Shown piece after piece: positions 34,466 through 45,867 of a DNA stretch of 64,000 bases. The position numbers were made by a program, and so were the translations under genes. This DNA is from Hevea brasiliensis. Lineage: Eukaryota > Streptophyta > Magnoliopsida > Malpighiales > Euphorbiaceae. The stretch covers positions 39,883,140-39,947,139 of the forward strand of contig NC_079502.1 of assembly GCF_030052815.1 (NCBI RefSeq). The letters run 5' to 3'. Below the pieces are notes generated by a model that was given only the letters and a program-made list of their open reading frames with translations, did no database searches and was not told where the DNA came from. Each line of letters begins with the position of its first letter. Within the stretch, counting starts at the first letter, position 1.

Positions 34466-34740
34466 TTGTGTTCTGCACCTTTACTTGCTTTACCTGATTT
34501 TTCTAAAACTTTTGAGATTGAATGTGATGCCTCTGGAGTGGGTATTGGAGCTGTTTTGAAGCAGGAAAGGAGACCGATTGCCTACTTCAGTGAGAAGCTA
34601 AGTGGGGCTACATTGAACTACTCCACTTATGACAAAGAGTTGTATGCTCTGGTGCGTGCACTTGAGACTTGGCAACACTACTTGTGGCGAAGGAGTTTGT
34701 CATTCATAGTGACCATGAGTCACTCAAGTACTTAAAGGGC
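34466..34740 (+). pseudogene. RNase H of element D, frameshifted
   Basis: It reads [60 protein letters not shown] base is missing near 34688 (LWPK becomes LWRR) and the frame is disturbed again near 34735 (KGQNK region), so RNase H is cut from integrase. Confidence 0.88.
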
Positions 34741-34798
34741 GAACAAGCTCAACAAGCGCCATGCCAAGTGGAGTGAATTCATTGAAGGTTTCCCATAT

Positions 34799-36448
34799 GT
34801 GATTCAATACAAGCAAGGCAAAGAGAATGTGGTGGCTGATGCACTTTCAAGGAGGTACACTTTACTTTCCATGCTTGATGCTAGACTTTTAGGCTTCGAA
34901 CATGTGAAAGAAATGTATGCTAATGATGATGACTTTGGGAAAGTGTTTGCCTTTTGTGAACATGCTGCATATGATAAATTCTATAGGCATAATGGTTTCT
35001 TGTTTAGGGAAAATAAATTATGTGTGCCTAAATGCTCCATTAGAGAGTTGCTTGTTAAAGAATCATATGCTGGTGGTTTAATGGGACATTTTGGGGTTGC
35101 AAAGACCTTAGAAATTTTAAAGGAACATTTTTATTGGCCACACATGAAGAGGGATGTAGAGAGAGTGTGTGCTAGATGTGTGGCTTGCATGAAGGCAAAG
35201 TCGAAAGTAAAGCCGCATGGTCTATACATGCCATTGAGTGTTCCTAGTGAACCTTGGGTAAATTTATCCATGGATTTCATTTTGGGTTTACCTAGGACAA
35301 AGAAAGGCCATGATAGTATTTTTGTTGTTGTTGATCGTTTTTCCAAGATGGCTCATTTCATACCATGTCACAAGACTGACGATGCATCTTACATTGCTTC
35401 TTTGTTCTTTAGGGAGATAGTTAGATTGCATGGCATTCCTAGAACAATTGTTAGTGAAATGGATGTGAAATTTCTAAGCCATTTTTGGAAAGTCTTGTGG
35501 GGAAAATTAGGAACAAAACTTTGTTTCTCCACCACTTGCCATCCACAAACGGATGGGCAAACAGAAGTTGTCAATAGGACCGTGGGCACTCTTCTACGTG
35601 CAATGATTAAACAAAACTTGAAAGCTTGGGAGGAGTGCATACCATTCATAGAATTTGCATACAACAGGTCTATGCATTCATCTACTGGTTATTCACCCTT
35701 TGAACTTGTATATGGTTTTAATCCACTAACTCCTTTAGATTTGTTGCCTTTGCCTACTAATGAGCTTGCTAGTTTAGATGGCAAAAGGAAAGCTGAAATG
35801 GTGAAACAAATGCATCAAAAAGCAAAGCAACAAATGGAGAAAGTGAATGAGAGGAGGGCAGCCCAAGCTAACAAGGGAAGAAAGAAGATGGTGTTCCAAC
35901 CTGGTGATCTTGTATGGGTTCATTTGAGAAAGGAGAGGTTTCCTACACAAAAGAAATCAAAACTTCAGCCTAGGAGTGATGGACCTTTTGAAGTGCTAGA
36001 GAGAATTAATGACAATGCATACAAGATAAACCTTCCAGGTGAGTATGGTGTAAGTGCTACATTTAATGTGACTGATCTTGCTCCTTTCTATGCAGATGAT
36101 GACAATTCGAAGACGAATTCTTTCGAAGAGGGAGAGGATGATGAGGAACCGGTTGCACCAATTGCACATCAAGGGCCAATAACTAGAGCAATGGCTAAGA
36201 AGCTTCAAGGCTTGGTGCATAAGCACATCACCAAGTCCAACCTCTTGCAAGTATTCGGTTGGGACATGGAAGAGAGAAGCCAACCTTGCTGTACATTTCT
36301 TTGCCTCTTGCAAGTATTCGGTTGGGACATGGAAGAGAGAAGCCAACCTTGCTGTACATTTCTTTGCATATTTGAGGAGCCAAGAGACCAAGTGGCATCC
36401 GTCCAAGTTGGCATACATGTGGCAGCCACGTCAGCAAGTCCATCCTAG
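34799..36448 (+). CDS. Element D integrase ORF (549 codons) continuing into the 3' LTR
   Basis: It begins inside the RNase H-integrase connector ([16 protein letters not shown]). The HHCC zinc domain lacks its first His (ESYAGGLMGHFG where relatives have a His-Gly-Gly motif; Tyr90), keeps His97, Cys127 and Cys130. The DDE core has Asp159 (SMDFILGLP) and Glu256 (TDGQTEVVNR), but position 220 is Glu (IVSEMDVKF) where the catalytic Asp is expected; spacing to Glu256 is 35 residues. The GPY/F module is DGPFEVLERINDNAYKINLP. From residue 447 on, the protein is encoded by the 3' LTR (HQGPITRAMAKKLQGLVHKH), including a doubled 21-residue unit (481-501, 502-522). Confidence 0.9.
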   Translation: MIQYKQGKENVVADALSRRYTLLSMLDARLLGFEHVKEMYANDDDFGKVFAFCEHAAYDKFYRHNGFLFRENKLCVPKCSIRELLVKESYAGGLMGHFGVAKTLEILKEHFYWPHMKRDVERVCARCVACMKAKSKVKPHGLYMPLSVPSEPWVNLSMDFILGLPRTKKGHDSIFVVVDRFSKMAHFIPCHKTDDASYIASLFFREIVRLHGIPRTIVSEMDVKFLSHFWKVLWGKLGTKLCFSTTCHPQTDGQTEVVNRTVGTLLRAMIKQNLKAWEECIPFIEFAYNRSMHSSTGYSPFELVYGFNPLTPLDLLPLPTNELASLDGKRKAEMVKQMHQKAKQQMEKVNERRAAQANKGRKKMVFQPGDLVWVHLRKERFPTQKKSKLQPRSDGPFEVLERINDNAYKINLPGEYGVSATFNVTDLAPFYADDDNSKTNSFEEGEDDEEPVAPIAHQGPITRAMAKKLQGLVHKHITKSNLLQVFGWDMEERSQPCCTFLCLLQVFGWDMEERSQPCCTFLCIFEEPRDQVASVQVGIHVAATSASPS

Positions 36449-37138
36449 TTGGCATCCAATGTGGCGTCCAAGTGGAGTGCCTGGGTGGCAGCACAATTGG
36501 CAGCCCATCTCCACCTACCTTTTGAGGATGCTTTTGTCCATTTTGCAAAGATTGGAAGCCATAACTTTGTCCAAGAGCTCCAGCCATGCTTCAACCTTTT
36601 ATAGGAAAAGCAAAGTTACTACTTTCAGCTTCAAGACAAAACATCTCTTTTATGAGTGTCTTTCATTTGAAGATTCCATATCTGTCGTTGCTATTAATGT
36701 TTGATCTTTGTATCTTTTTTTAGGTGTGATTGGTCTATTAACCAAGACTTGCACATGTCCCATGGTTGTTGAAATGTCTTGACAACACCAACCCATATTT
36801 CTGCCTTCTTTTGTTTCATTTTGGTATCAGAATTCATATGGTAATTTTTTGAGCAAAATTGTTGGAGCTTTGCTTCAAAGTTCTTCTTAGAACTCTCTCT
36901 ATTTTTCTTAGCAAATTCTTGGCTTGATTTGTTAAGTTTTATTATATGTTCAAGGTTGTTCATCAGCATAGGTGAATTGGTCTTGTTCTTGGCTGTCTTT
37001 CTTGGGAATTATATTTTCAGTTCTCCATCTTCAAGGTGAAGGGTTGAAGGTTCAAGGGAGTTTCTTGGCTTGTTTTGAAGACGGTCCTTTGGTCTTTCTT
37101 CTTAGTGGAATCAGTTACTAAGGGTAAAAACCGTATCA
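36139..37138 (+). repeat. 3' LTR of element D (1000 bp)
   Basis: It starts TGATGAGGAACC inside the pol frame, after GAAGAGGGAGAGGA acting as polypurine tract, and ends CCGTATCA. It is 63 bp longer than the 5' LTR because of the tandem unit at 36241-36366. Confidence 0.93.
36241..36366 (+). repeat. 63-bp tandem duplication in the 3' LTR of D
   Basis: Two units (36241-36303, 36304-36366), each starting cctcttgcaagtattcggtt. It is in frame, so pol gains 21 residues (LLQVFGWDMEERSQP...). The 5' LTR has one unit. Confidence 0.95.
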
Positions 37139-37143
37139 CATTG

Positions 37144-39580
37144 AATGTAATTGTAAGCTACCAAAATGACCTATAATGTGTTGTGAATTATGTTTAGGTC
37201 ATGGTACAACCAGAATTAGTTTGAATGTTAATTTTGGTGAGTGTTAAAAGTGATGTTTGATATGTATGCAAGAATTGCAATAAGGCAGTTTGTATTTTAG
37301 GCCTATAACTTTAAGTGTGTGGCTCCAATTGGTATGAGACCAATTGGAGGTGAAACTAGGCACAAAATGTGCCAACTTTCATGAAGGAAGCTTGCCAAAA
37401 TTCTGCTTGCAAGGTAACTTGAAAAATGACCAAATCCGGATTAAGTGCAAATGAGGCCTGAAAATTGACCATTTGGGCAGCAGTTAGTGTTTAGGCCTTA
37501 ACTCACTCAAAACAGGTCCAATTGACCTGAAATTTTAACCATGAATAGTTAAGACCCATATCTACAAGTCTTATGAAGACACCAAAGCCCAGAAATGACC
37601 ATAAGTAAGTCAAACAGCTTACACAATTTCGGGTCTAAAAACTGGCCGAACCTAAAATGACCTAAAGTGACCTAAATGACCAATTTTGGTGCAATTTGAC
37701 CAGCAATAGTAAAATGATTATAACTTGGCCTACATAACTCAGAATGACATGAAATTTTGCCCCGCGTTCCATAAGACATAGATCTACAAGTTTGTAGTTT
37801 TGACCGAAATCCAAAAACCGAGGGAACTAGGTCGTCCGGCTAGGTCAAACTAGTATCCTGGAATCCAGCAAATCGCAAGAAAATGCAGTATACACGGAAA
37901 TAAATTTGGTAACATGTACCAACCCTAAAAGACTATCGAATGTGACATGTTAATGACATTAAAACCTAAATTACCTAGAATGTACCAAGGGAATTACCAC
38001 GATGGGTTGACTAAGCGAATAAATGAATTCAATGAATTAATTATCAAGCATTATCGTTAGAGACAGTTTAAATGAGTACTGAAACACATCAAATTATGTT
38101 TCTCAGTTAGCAAAGACTCAGGGAGGGGAAGGAAACACTGAGTTAGAGCCAAGAGACAGTTATCAGAGGTTTGTGCATAATAAGTATTTCTTCTGAATTT
38201 TTCAATTGAAATAAATTATGATTATTTCTATGTTATTATTTTAAATTGTGTTTGTGCACAATAAGTTTGACTTCTCATTTTCTACTTAAAAATTTAATTC
38301 AATATTATAGTTTTAAATTGTGTCCGTGCACAATACTTCTATATTCACTGCTTTTACTAGCAAATTTATGTAGAGAAATGAGTTATGAATAAGTTTTGAT
38401 TGCTTTGGTTTTGGGAATATTATTTGGAACTTATTGTATTGCCAACTTTGCAAATGGAAATTTTGAGATAAAATGTGATTTATGGTTTGTATGAAATATT
38501 GTGATTTGAAATTGTTTTGATTCACATTTGGCATGACACTGTTGATATATTCCTCCCTCTTTGACTTATCAGTCTGGGGTGAGTGTGATTATGTTCCTCC
38601 CTCTTTGACTTCCCAATCTGAGGTGAGTGTGGACGAGTACTCATTATTCAGCTAGCTCCCTCCCTCATTGATTTCGATTATTGGGGTGAGTGTGTCTTGT
38701 CGTGGTGTACAACATGGCATGTGTGGAAAAATTGTGTCATGGCCTAAATTATGTTATCGATTGGCAACATTATATTATTCAGTTATTTGATCGAATTGTG
38801 TTATTGATTTGCAAAACGGTATTATTCAATTACTTGATCAAATTTGTGTTAGATGAATTTTGTAAATTGTGAAATGGAATTGTGAATCATTTGATTTGTG
38901 AACTGTCAATAAAAGATTTATATATCGCATTTCAAATTGTTATTGTGCACCACTGAGTAAATTTTACTCAGCGATAGCTTTTCATTGCTGTCGCAGGTAG
39001 ACAAACTGACAGGGCAGCAGACTAGGCTGCTAGTACATTCAGCGAGAAATCATCGGGTATATTGAGTATACCATATTCTGCATTTTATATTGTAATGTAT
39101 GTTCACTGTATGTATATAGTGTTCTTGGTTTTGAGCAGTTGTAAATTAAAATTGTACATTAAAGTTGTAAAATAAATTATGAGTTATTTGGACTTGTAAA
39201 AATTGTATTATATTTCTTGTATCTCAGTCTTTGAAAAATTATTGTGGATTTGTGTTGAATTATGCTAGAGTTTGAGATTGAGAAAAATATTGAAGTGCTT
39301 TTTACAGGTTTTTGAAGAACTGTTTTATCCAAATTACGGAGGGCACTCTGCCAAAATTTTTTTACAGAAATTACTAATAGTCTAAATGTGTTAGTTAATT
39401 CACCTCAGTTCAAAAAGGTTTTTAACACCTGTAAATAGTGCTCACCACTGTAAAAGAAGTAAGAAAAGTTTTTGAAAATCCCTTGTAGTGTATTTAATGG
39501 GTTATCAGTAGGCGAAGTTGGTAATTCATTAGGTATACTACGGGATCATGTTATGCCTTACAGAGGGGTAGGGTGTGATA
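37144..39580 (+). repeat. 5' LTR of element C, second part
   Basis: It resumes the LTR after element D and its TSD, and matches 43414-45867. It ends GGGTGTGATA where the 3' LTR has GGGTGTGACA, so the terminal CA is lost. It includes three degenerate copies of a cctccctctttgactt unit near 38550-38700. Confidence 0.92.
38953..38994 (+). other. Tandem hairpin pair in the LTR of element C (5' copy)
   Basis: Two adjacent inverted repeats: CTGAGTAAA t TTTACTCAG (38953-38971) and GCGATAGC ttttcatt GCTGTCGC (38971-38994, one G-U pair). Equivalent pairs occur in the other LTR copies with compensating changes, which suggests a structured RNA near the LTR 3' part. Confidence 0.65.
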
Positions 39581-39588
39581 TGTTTTAG

Positions 39589-39600
39589 TGGTATCAGAGC
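39589..39600 (+). other. Primer-binding site of element C
   Basis: TGGTATCAGAGC, initiator tRNA-Met type, starts 8 bp after the LTR. Confidence 0.9.
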
Positions 39601-39772
39601 TAGTTTTTTTTAAATTCTGTTTTCACATGTTACTTGAATATTCTTTCTTCATAGTACAACTGCTCAATATCATTTATCGATACATACAGTACATTACATT
39701 ATAAATATGCACTAACGGGAGGAAATCTCCTTGTGTTATTTGTTTAGGAGGTCTAAGATCCTCGCATTGACT

Positions 39773-41007
39773 ATGGAAGAGGGTGATCGTTCAGTTGATC
39801 AATCTATAGAGGCTGAGATGCAAGGGGATGCCCCAGCCCTACATAATGTCGATGGTCCAAAGCGGCACCGACCAGCATCTGCGCGATTCCTGCTCGATTC
39901 ACTCAGCAGATGGTCGCAATGTTCCAACAAATGGTAGTAATGTGCCTACTCAAGCCCCAATCTGACACCCGATGGTACAACCACGATCTTACGCTAGACA
40001 ATATGACAAATTGATGAAATATGGGGCTCTGAGTTCAAGGGAACATGTAGATCCTCTGGAGGCGAGCAGTGGTTAGAAAGGATGGATAGGGTATTCAAGA
40101 AAGCGCCTTTGCAGGAGCTCGGATTTGAATACTCGATTATCTTTGCTACTGAGGGGATGCTTATGGTAGTGGAAAACCATTCCCCACGCTTTGGTAGAAC
40201 TGCGGTGCTAACTTGGAGTGACTTTCTCGAGAATTCGACAAAAATATGTCCCCGATGCTTATGTAGATCGAAGCGCAAGAGTTCCTAAGTCCAAAACAGG
40301 AGTAGATCGGTGGCTGAATATGAAAGGGAATTTTTCACTTTGAGCCATTATGTAGTAAGTCTACTTTCTACCGGTAGGGAGAGATGTAAGAGGTTTGAAA
40401 CCGCTTGAAGCCTAGTATCAGTTACAAGTGGTCGGATTCAAACATAACAACTTCTCTGAACTTATTTCTCAAGCACTAGAATTAGAAAGAATTGAATCTA
40501 AAGCGACAGAAAAAGAAATCGGAGAAAGGCAGAAAAAGAGGGAAAGTCAGTAGAACAGAGTTCTAGTGGTCTTACTTGAAAGAGGAAAAACTTTAGGGGA
40601 TACAACAGAGATAGTAAGAAGTCCGGTAAAGATAGATCTTCTGGACAGAAACCACCTTGATCCGATCAGCAAACTCAACAGAAACCCAGGAATGCACTGT
40701 CAGATCGACTTTGTGAAACTTGTGGTAAACCACATAGTGGGGTATGTTATAGAGCCGTAGGAGCATGTTTTAACTGTGGAGAGACTGGCCATTTTGCTAA
40801 GGATTGTGTAAATCCAGGTCGTTCTGGATCATTTACTACACCAAAGGGATCAACCCAAGTTTCTACCCCAAAGAGTTCACCATCAGTTAGTAGAGGCAAA
40901 GGTAGAGGTAGGGGTAGTACACCTAGAAGTAAGAGTACTGTGAATCAGCCAGAACAGGGTGATGCTCCAGCTGGAGTATACACTATACGGCAGAGAGAAG
41001 AGACTTA
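39773..41007 (+). pseudogene. Decayed gag of element C with CCHC zinc knuckle, plus protease trace
   Basis: It starts MEEGDRSVDQSIEAEMQGD. Frame changes are frequent. Recognisable gag blocks are YDKLMKYGAL, HVDPLEA, WKTIPHA, KYVPDAYVDRSA, then VVGFKHNNFSELISQALELE. The knuckle CFNCGETGHFAKDC is at 40766-40807, preceded by a CETCGKPHSG-like half and followed by a Ser/Gly/Arg tail (RGKGRGRGSTPRSKS). Just after a stop at 41005-41007 comes a protease trace (LFDLGSAYFYV at about 41063-41095) in which the catalytic DSG reads DLG. Nothing of RT or integrase follows. Confidence 0.85.
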
Positions 41008-42079
41008 GACTTTTGATATTATTGCTGGTACTTTCTCAAATAGTAACTAAGATATATATATGTATTATTTGACTTGGGGTCTGCATACTTTTATGTTAGT
41101 GTTAGAACTATATGTTCTATTGTTATTCCTTTACAGGGGAATAAATTTTGATGCATTAGTGATTAGCCCTTTAAAATAAGGATTGTGATAATAAGTGAAA
41201 TTAGTTTTGAAAGAGTTTATTGGCGAAAAGTATTTTCTAACACACCATAAATTATAAAGCTAATTGGCGAGCCTATTTAATGTAAGGCAAGAGGACATAA
41301 AAGTAAGATGCAGTAATGGAATTGCTCTAGATGAGGGCAAGGATGTCACTGTTAGTAATTGTTAATGGATATTGTAATCATAATAAGTTCGGGATATTAG
41401 TGAATTCGAAAAGGATAAAAGATAGGAAAATTTGATCTATTGGGATGTATCGTAGTAACTATGCAATGTTCTTGATGTTTATACTGTAAGCTGTAGATTA
41501 CAGTACTGACTTGAGATTATTATGTAGAGCTACGTACTATCCGATAGTACACCTAGATAAGAATAGTTGCCAACGACATCTGTTTTGGTATAGTTATGCC
41601 ATGACAGAATTTAATTGTTAGAAATAAGTTTGAAAATCCTACTTAGGGATCTAAAACTCAAAGGTTAGAATATCGAAAGGTTATAGTTCAGTACAAAAGA
41701 AAGTAAGTTATAGAATAATGACAGATAAAAAGAGTTATGCAAGTAAAAATTCGAACAGTTGGTTCAAATATAACAAAGAAATGTTACGAATGTGAGGAAG
41801 ACTATGGACTAGAATGGTCAGAGGACTAATGACTAGATAAATGATTCTAACATGACCTCAAGGGTCATTCAAGAAGGAACATGAATCGAAATATTAGACA
41901 GGACAATAGTAAGAGAAGATTGGTGTTATACAAACAAATTAAATGTTGTATTAGATTGTTAAAAGTCTTATACAAATTCGAGAGAAAGAAGATTATACGA
42001 TCATATAGAAAGGAGAAAATAAACATATGACTATTGTAAGATGGCTATTGGGAAAAATTTCGTGGACAAAATTTATTTT

Positions 42080-42093
42080 AAGGGGGGGAGAAT
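42080..42093 (+). other. Polypurine tract of element C
   Basis: AAGGGGGGGAGAA directly before the 3' LTR start, the expected second-strand primer. Confidence 0.88.
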
Positions 42094-45000
42094 TGTAACA
42101 CCCCTAAGTTCGGTAGTGCATTCTCTTCGTTAGGTGACCGATGTTGTCCTGACTAGAATGCCTAGAACTACACTTCGATATGAGTGAGGAGACATTAAAT
42201 AATGAAATACAAGAAAAGAAAATACAATAAAAATAAAGGAAAAATAATAGTAAAGAAATGCAACTAAGTTAGCGATGGGTGACCGCATCGGGAAGTCACG
42301 GCGTGGACCGTTGACTAGCCCTGGACCGCGAGGAACCCTAAAAAATATTTTTAGGAGTTAAAGAGACATCAATTGAAGTAGAAATATCATTAGAAATATC
42401 AAAGAAAAAATAAATAATTAGTACAAAGAAAAGCGAGAAATCGAAAAACGGACAAAACCCGGTGTTACCGAAAAATCGGGAATGCAACCCGAACAGGGGC
42501 ATTGTGATCATTTGACACCCCGAGTTGTCTTTTGACCTAAATGTCCATTAAAAATAAATAATATTACACTTGGAAAATGTCATGAAAAATTAAATTGGTG
42601 GTACCTAATGTAAATAGCAAAAATTGTGGAAAAATAGAACCTTAGAATAAACAATGATTTAATTCTTACATAGTGGTCCACTAACTCATTTAAGTGGACC
42701 ACTAAAGCTTCATTTGGGCAGAATATACATCTTCATCTTCAACCTTAGAACCAGCAGAAAATTTGCTCCCAAAAAACTCCATTGACACATGGTTGAAGCT
42801 CCATGCATATGAGATTCAAGCTTCTTTCCTTCTACCTTCCTTCATCAAAGTTAGTCTACACCACTTGGGCAGTAGATTGGCAGCAAGAAGACCAAGTTTT
42901 GGTGAAGATTTAAGAAGTCTCATCCATAGGTAAGTTTGAGTTTTTGATTGTTGCTTTGTTAAAGTTTGTAAGGGTGTTATGGGTGTTTGATTTATGGAGA
43001 AATTTTTGAGTTTTGATGTTGAATGGGAATGTGCACTTTTGGCAGCCATGGAAACACCTTGAAGGCAGTTTAATTGTGCTTGTAAATGGTGAATTAAATG
43101 ATTGATTAAATGTATATTGTGTAGGAAATTGTTTGGGTAATGTATACTTAGTATATGTAAATGTAAAATGAGATTTAAAGCTTGGAAAGTAATGGAATGT
43201 AAGTGTACCATTGTGGCAGTTTGTTAACTCTTGAAGAATGTTGGAATTCATGCTTGGTTTATGGAATAATGATGTTAAAATGTATTAGTAGTTATGGCAG
43301 TTTGAATGTAGGTATAGTGGTGTGAAGGTTGGACATGTGAATGAGCTTGGTTATGGAGTTAAATTATTGTAAATTGAGTTGGGCAAATTCTGCACTTGTT
43401 GGTGCACATTGAATGTAATTGTAAGCTGCCAAAATGACCTATAATGTGTTGTGAATTATGTTTAGGTCATGGTACAACCAGAATTAGTTTGAATGTTAAG
43501 TTTGGTGAGTGTTAAAAGTGATTTTTGATATGTATGCAAGAATTGCAATAAGGCAGTTTGTATTTTAGGCCTATAACTTTAAGTGTGTGGCTCCAATTGG
43601 TATGAGACCAATTGGAGGTGAAACTAGGCACAAAATGTGCCAACTTTCATGAAGGAAGCTTGCCAAAATTCTGCTTGTAAGGTAGCTTGAAAAATGACCA
43701 AATCCGGATTAAGTGCAAATGAGGCCTGAAAATTGACCATTTGGGCAGCAGTTAGTGTTTAGGCCTTAACTCACTCAAACAGGTCCAATTGACCTGAAAT
43801 TTTAACCATGAATATTTAAGACCCATATCTACAAGTCTTCTGAAGACACCAAAGCCCAGAAATGACCATAAGTAAGTCAAACAGCTTGCACAAGTTCGGG
43901 TCCAAAAACTGGCCGAACCTAAAATGACCTAAAGTGACCTAAAATGACCAATTTTGGTGCAATTTGACCAGCAATAGTAAAATGACTATAACTTGGCCTA
44001 CATAACTCAGAATTACCTGAAATTTTGCCCCGCGTTCCATAAGACATAGATCTACAAGTTTGTAGTTTTGATCGAAATCCGAAAACCGAGGGAACTAGGT
44101 CGTCCAGCTAGGTCAAACTAGTATCCCGGAATCCAGCAAATCGCAAGAAAATACAGTATACACGGAAATGAATTTGGTAACATGTACCAACCCTAAAAGA
44201 CTATCGAATGTGACATATTAATGACATTAAAACCTAAATTACCTAGAATGTACCAAGGGTCGACATAGTAGGTTGACTAAGCGAATAAATGAATTCAATG
44301 AATTAATTATCAAGCATTATCGTTAGAGACAGTTTAAATGAGTACTGAAACACTTCAAATTGTGTTTCTCAGTTAGCAAAGACTCAGGGAGGGGAAGGAA
44401 ACACTGAGTCAGAGCCAAGAGACAGTTATCAGAGGTTTGTGAATAATAAGTATTTCTTCTGAATTTTTCAATTGAAATAAATTATGATTATTTATATGTT
44501 ATTATTTTAAATTGTGTTTGTGCACAATAAGTTTGACTTCTCATTTTCTACTTAAAAATTTAATTCAACATTATAGTTTTAAATTGTGTCCGTGCACAAT
44601 ATTTTTATATTCACTGCTTTTACTAGTAAATTTATGTAGAGAAATGAGTTATAAATAAGTTTTAATTGCTTTGGTTTTGGGAATATTATTTGGAACTTAT
44701 TGTATTGCCAACTTTGCAAATGGAAATTTTGAGATAAAATGTGATTTATGGTTTGTATGAAATATTGTGATTTGAAATTGTTTTGATTCACATTTGGCAT
44801 GACACTGTTGATATATTCCTCCCTCTTTGACTTATCAGTCTGGGGTGAGTGTGATTATGTTCCTCCCTCTTTGACTTCCCAATCTGAGGTGAGTGTGGAT
44901 GAGTACTCATTATTCAGCTAGCTTCCTCCCTCATTGATTTCGATTATTGGGGTGAGTGTGTCTTGTCGTGGTGTACAACACGGCATGTGTGTAAAACTTG

Positions 45001-45867
45001 TGTCATGGCCTAAATTATGTTATCGATTGGCAACATTGTATTATTCAGTTATTTGATCGAATTGTGTTATTGATTTGCAAAACGGTATTATTCAGTTATT
45101 TGATCGAATTGTGTTATTGATTTGCAAAACGGTATTATTCAATTACTTGATTAAATTTGTGTTAGATGAATTTTGTAAATTGTGAAATGGAATTGTGAAT
45201 CATTTGATTTGTGAATTGTCAATAAAAGATTTATATATCGCATTTCAAAATGTTATTGTGCACCACTGAGTAAATTTTACTCAGCGATAGCTTTTCATTC
45301 TTTATCGCAGTGACAGACAGTGACAGGCGATGAACTAGGCTGCTAGTACATTCAGCGAGAAATCATCGGGTATATTGAGTATACCATATTTTACATTTTA
45401 TATTGTAATGTATGTTCACTGTATGTATATAGTGTTCTTGGTTTTGAGCAGTTGTAAAATAAATTATGAGTTATTTGGACTTGTAAAAATTGTATTATAT
45501 TTCTTGTATCTCAGTCTTTGAAAAATTATTGTGGATTTGTGTTGAATTATGCTAGAGTTTGATATTGAGAAAAATATTGAAGTGCTTTTTACAGGTTTTT
45601 GAAGAACTGTTTTATCCAAATTACAGAGGGCACTCTGCCAAAATTTTTTTACAGAAATTACTAATAGTCTAAATGTGTTAGTTAATTCACCTTAGTTCAA
45701 AAAGGTTTTTAACACCTGTAAATAGTGCTCACCACTGTAAAAGAAGTAAGAAAAGTTTTTGAAAATCCCTTGTAGTGTATTTAATGGGTTATCAGTAAGC
45801 GAAGTTGGTAATTCATTAGATATACTACGGGATCATGTTATGCCTTACAGAGGGGTAGGGTGTGACA
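42094..45867 (+). repeat. 3' LTR of element C (3774 bp)
   Basis: It starts TGTAACACCCC and ends GGGTGTGACA before TSD CTCCA. It differs from the 5' LTR by small indels, including an extra 47-bp unit (ttatttgatcgaattgtg starts at 45049 and 45096). Total length equals that of the 5' LTR by chance. No conserved protein coding. Confidence 0.95.
45266..45308 (+). other. Tandem hairpin pair in the LTR of element C (3' copy)
   Basis: Same CTGAGTAAA/TTTACTCAG stem. The second stem is changed to GCGATA ... TATCGC, with full pairing kept despite sequence change in the 3' arm. Confidence 0.6.

Larger units (their letters stand above)
29395..37138 (+). mobile_element. Element D: near-complete Ty3/gypsy retrotransposon inside the LTR of C
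   Basis: TSD CATTG (29390-29394, 37139-37143) bounds it. Order: 5' LTR, iMet primer site, leader (30346-31421, non-coding, with an A-rich tract near 30701-30741), gag, protease, RT, RNase H, integrase, 3' LTR. Gag-pol is one long frame broken by at least two stops and several frameshifts. No clear canonical chromodomain follows the GPY/F module. The pol frame continues into the LTR, a trait described for CRM-type chromoviruses; phylogeny is needed before using that name. Confidence 0.93.
28058..45867 (+). mobile_element. Element C: giant-LTR Ty3/gypsy derivative without polymerase
   Basis: TSD CTCCA (28053-28057, 45868-45872) flanks two LTRs of 3774 bp each once element D (7744 bp plus a 5-bp TSD) is removed from the 5' copy. 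Between them lie 2.5 kb: primer site, a decayed gag with a zinc knuckle, a protease scrap, then about 1 kb of unrecognised AT-rich sequence (41110-42079) and the polypurine tract. RT, RNase H and integrase are missing. Long LTRs, iMet primer and the gag style resemble the Tekay/Del chromovirus group; that placement is inference. Confidence 0.92.
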
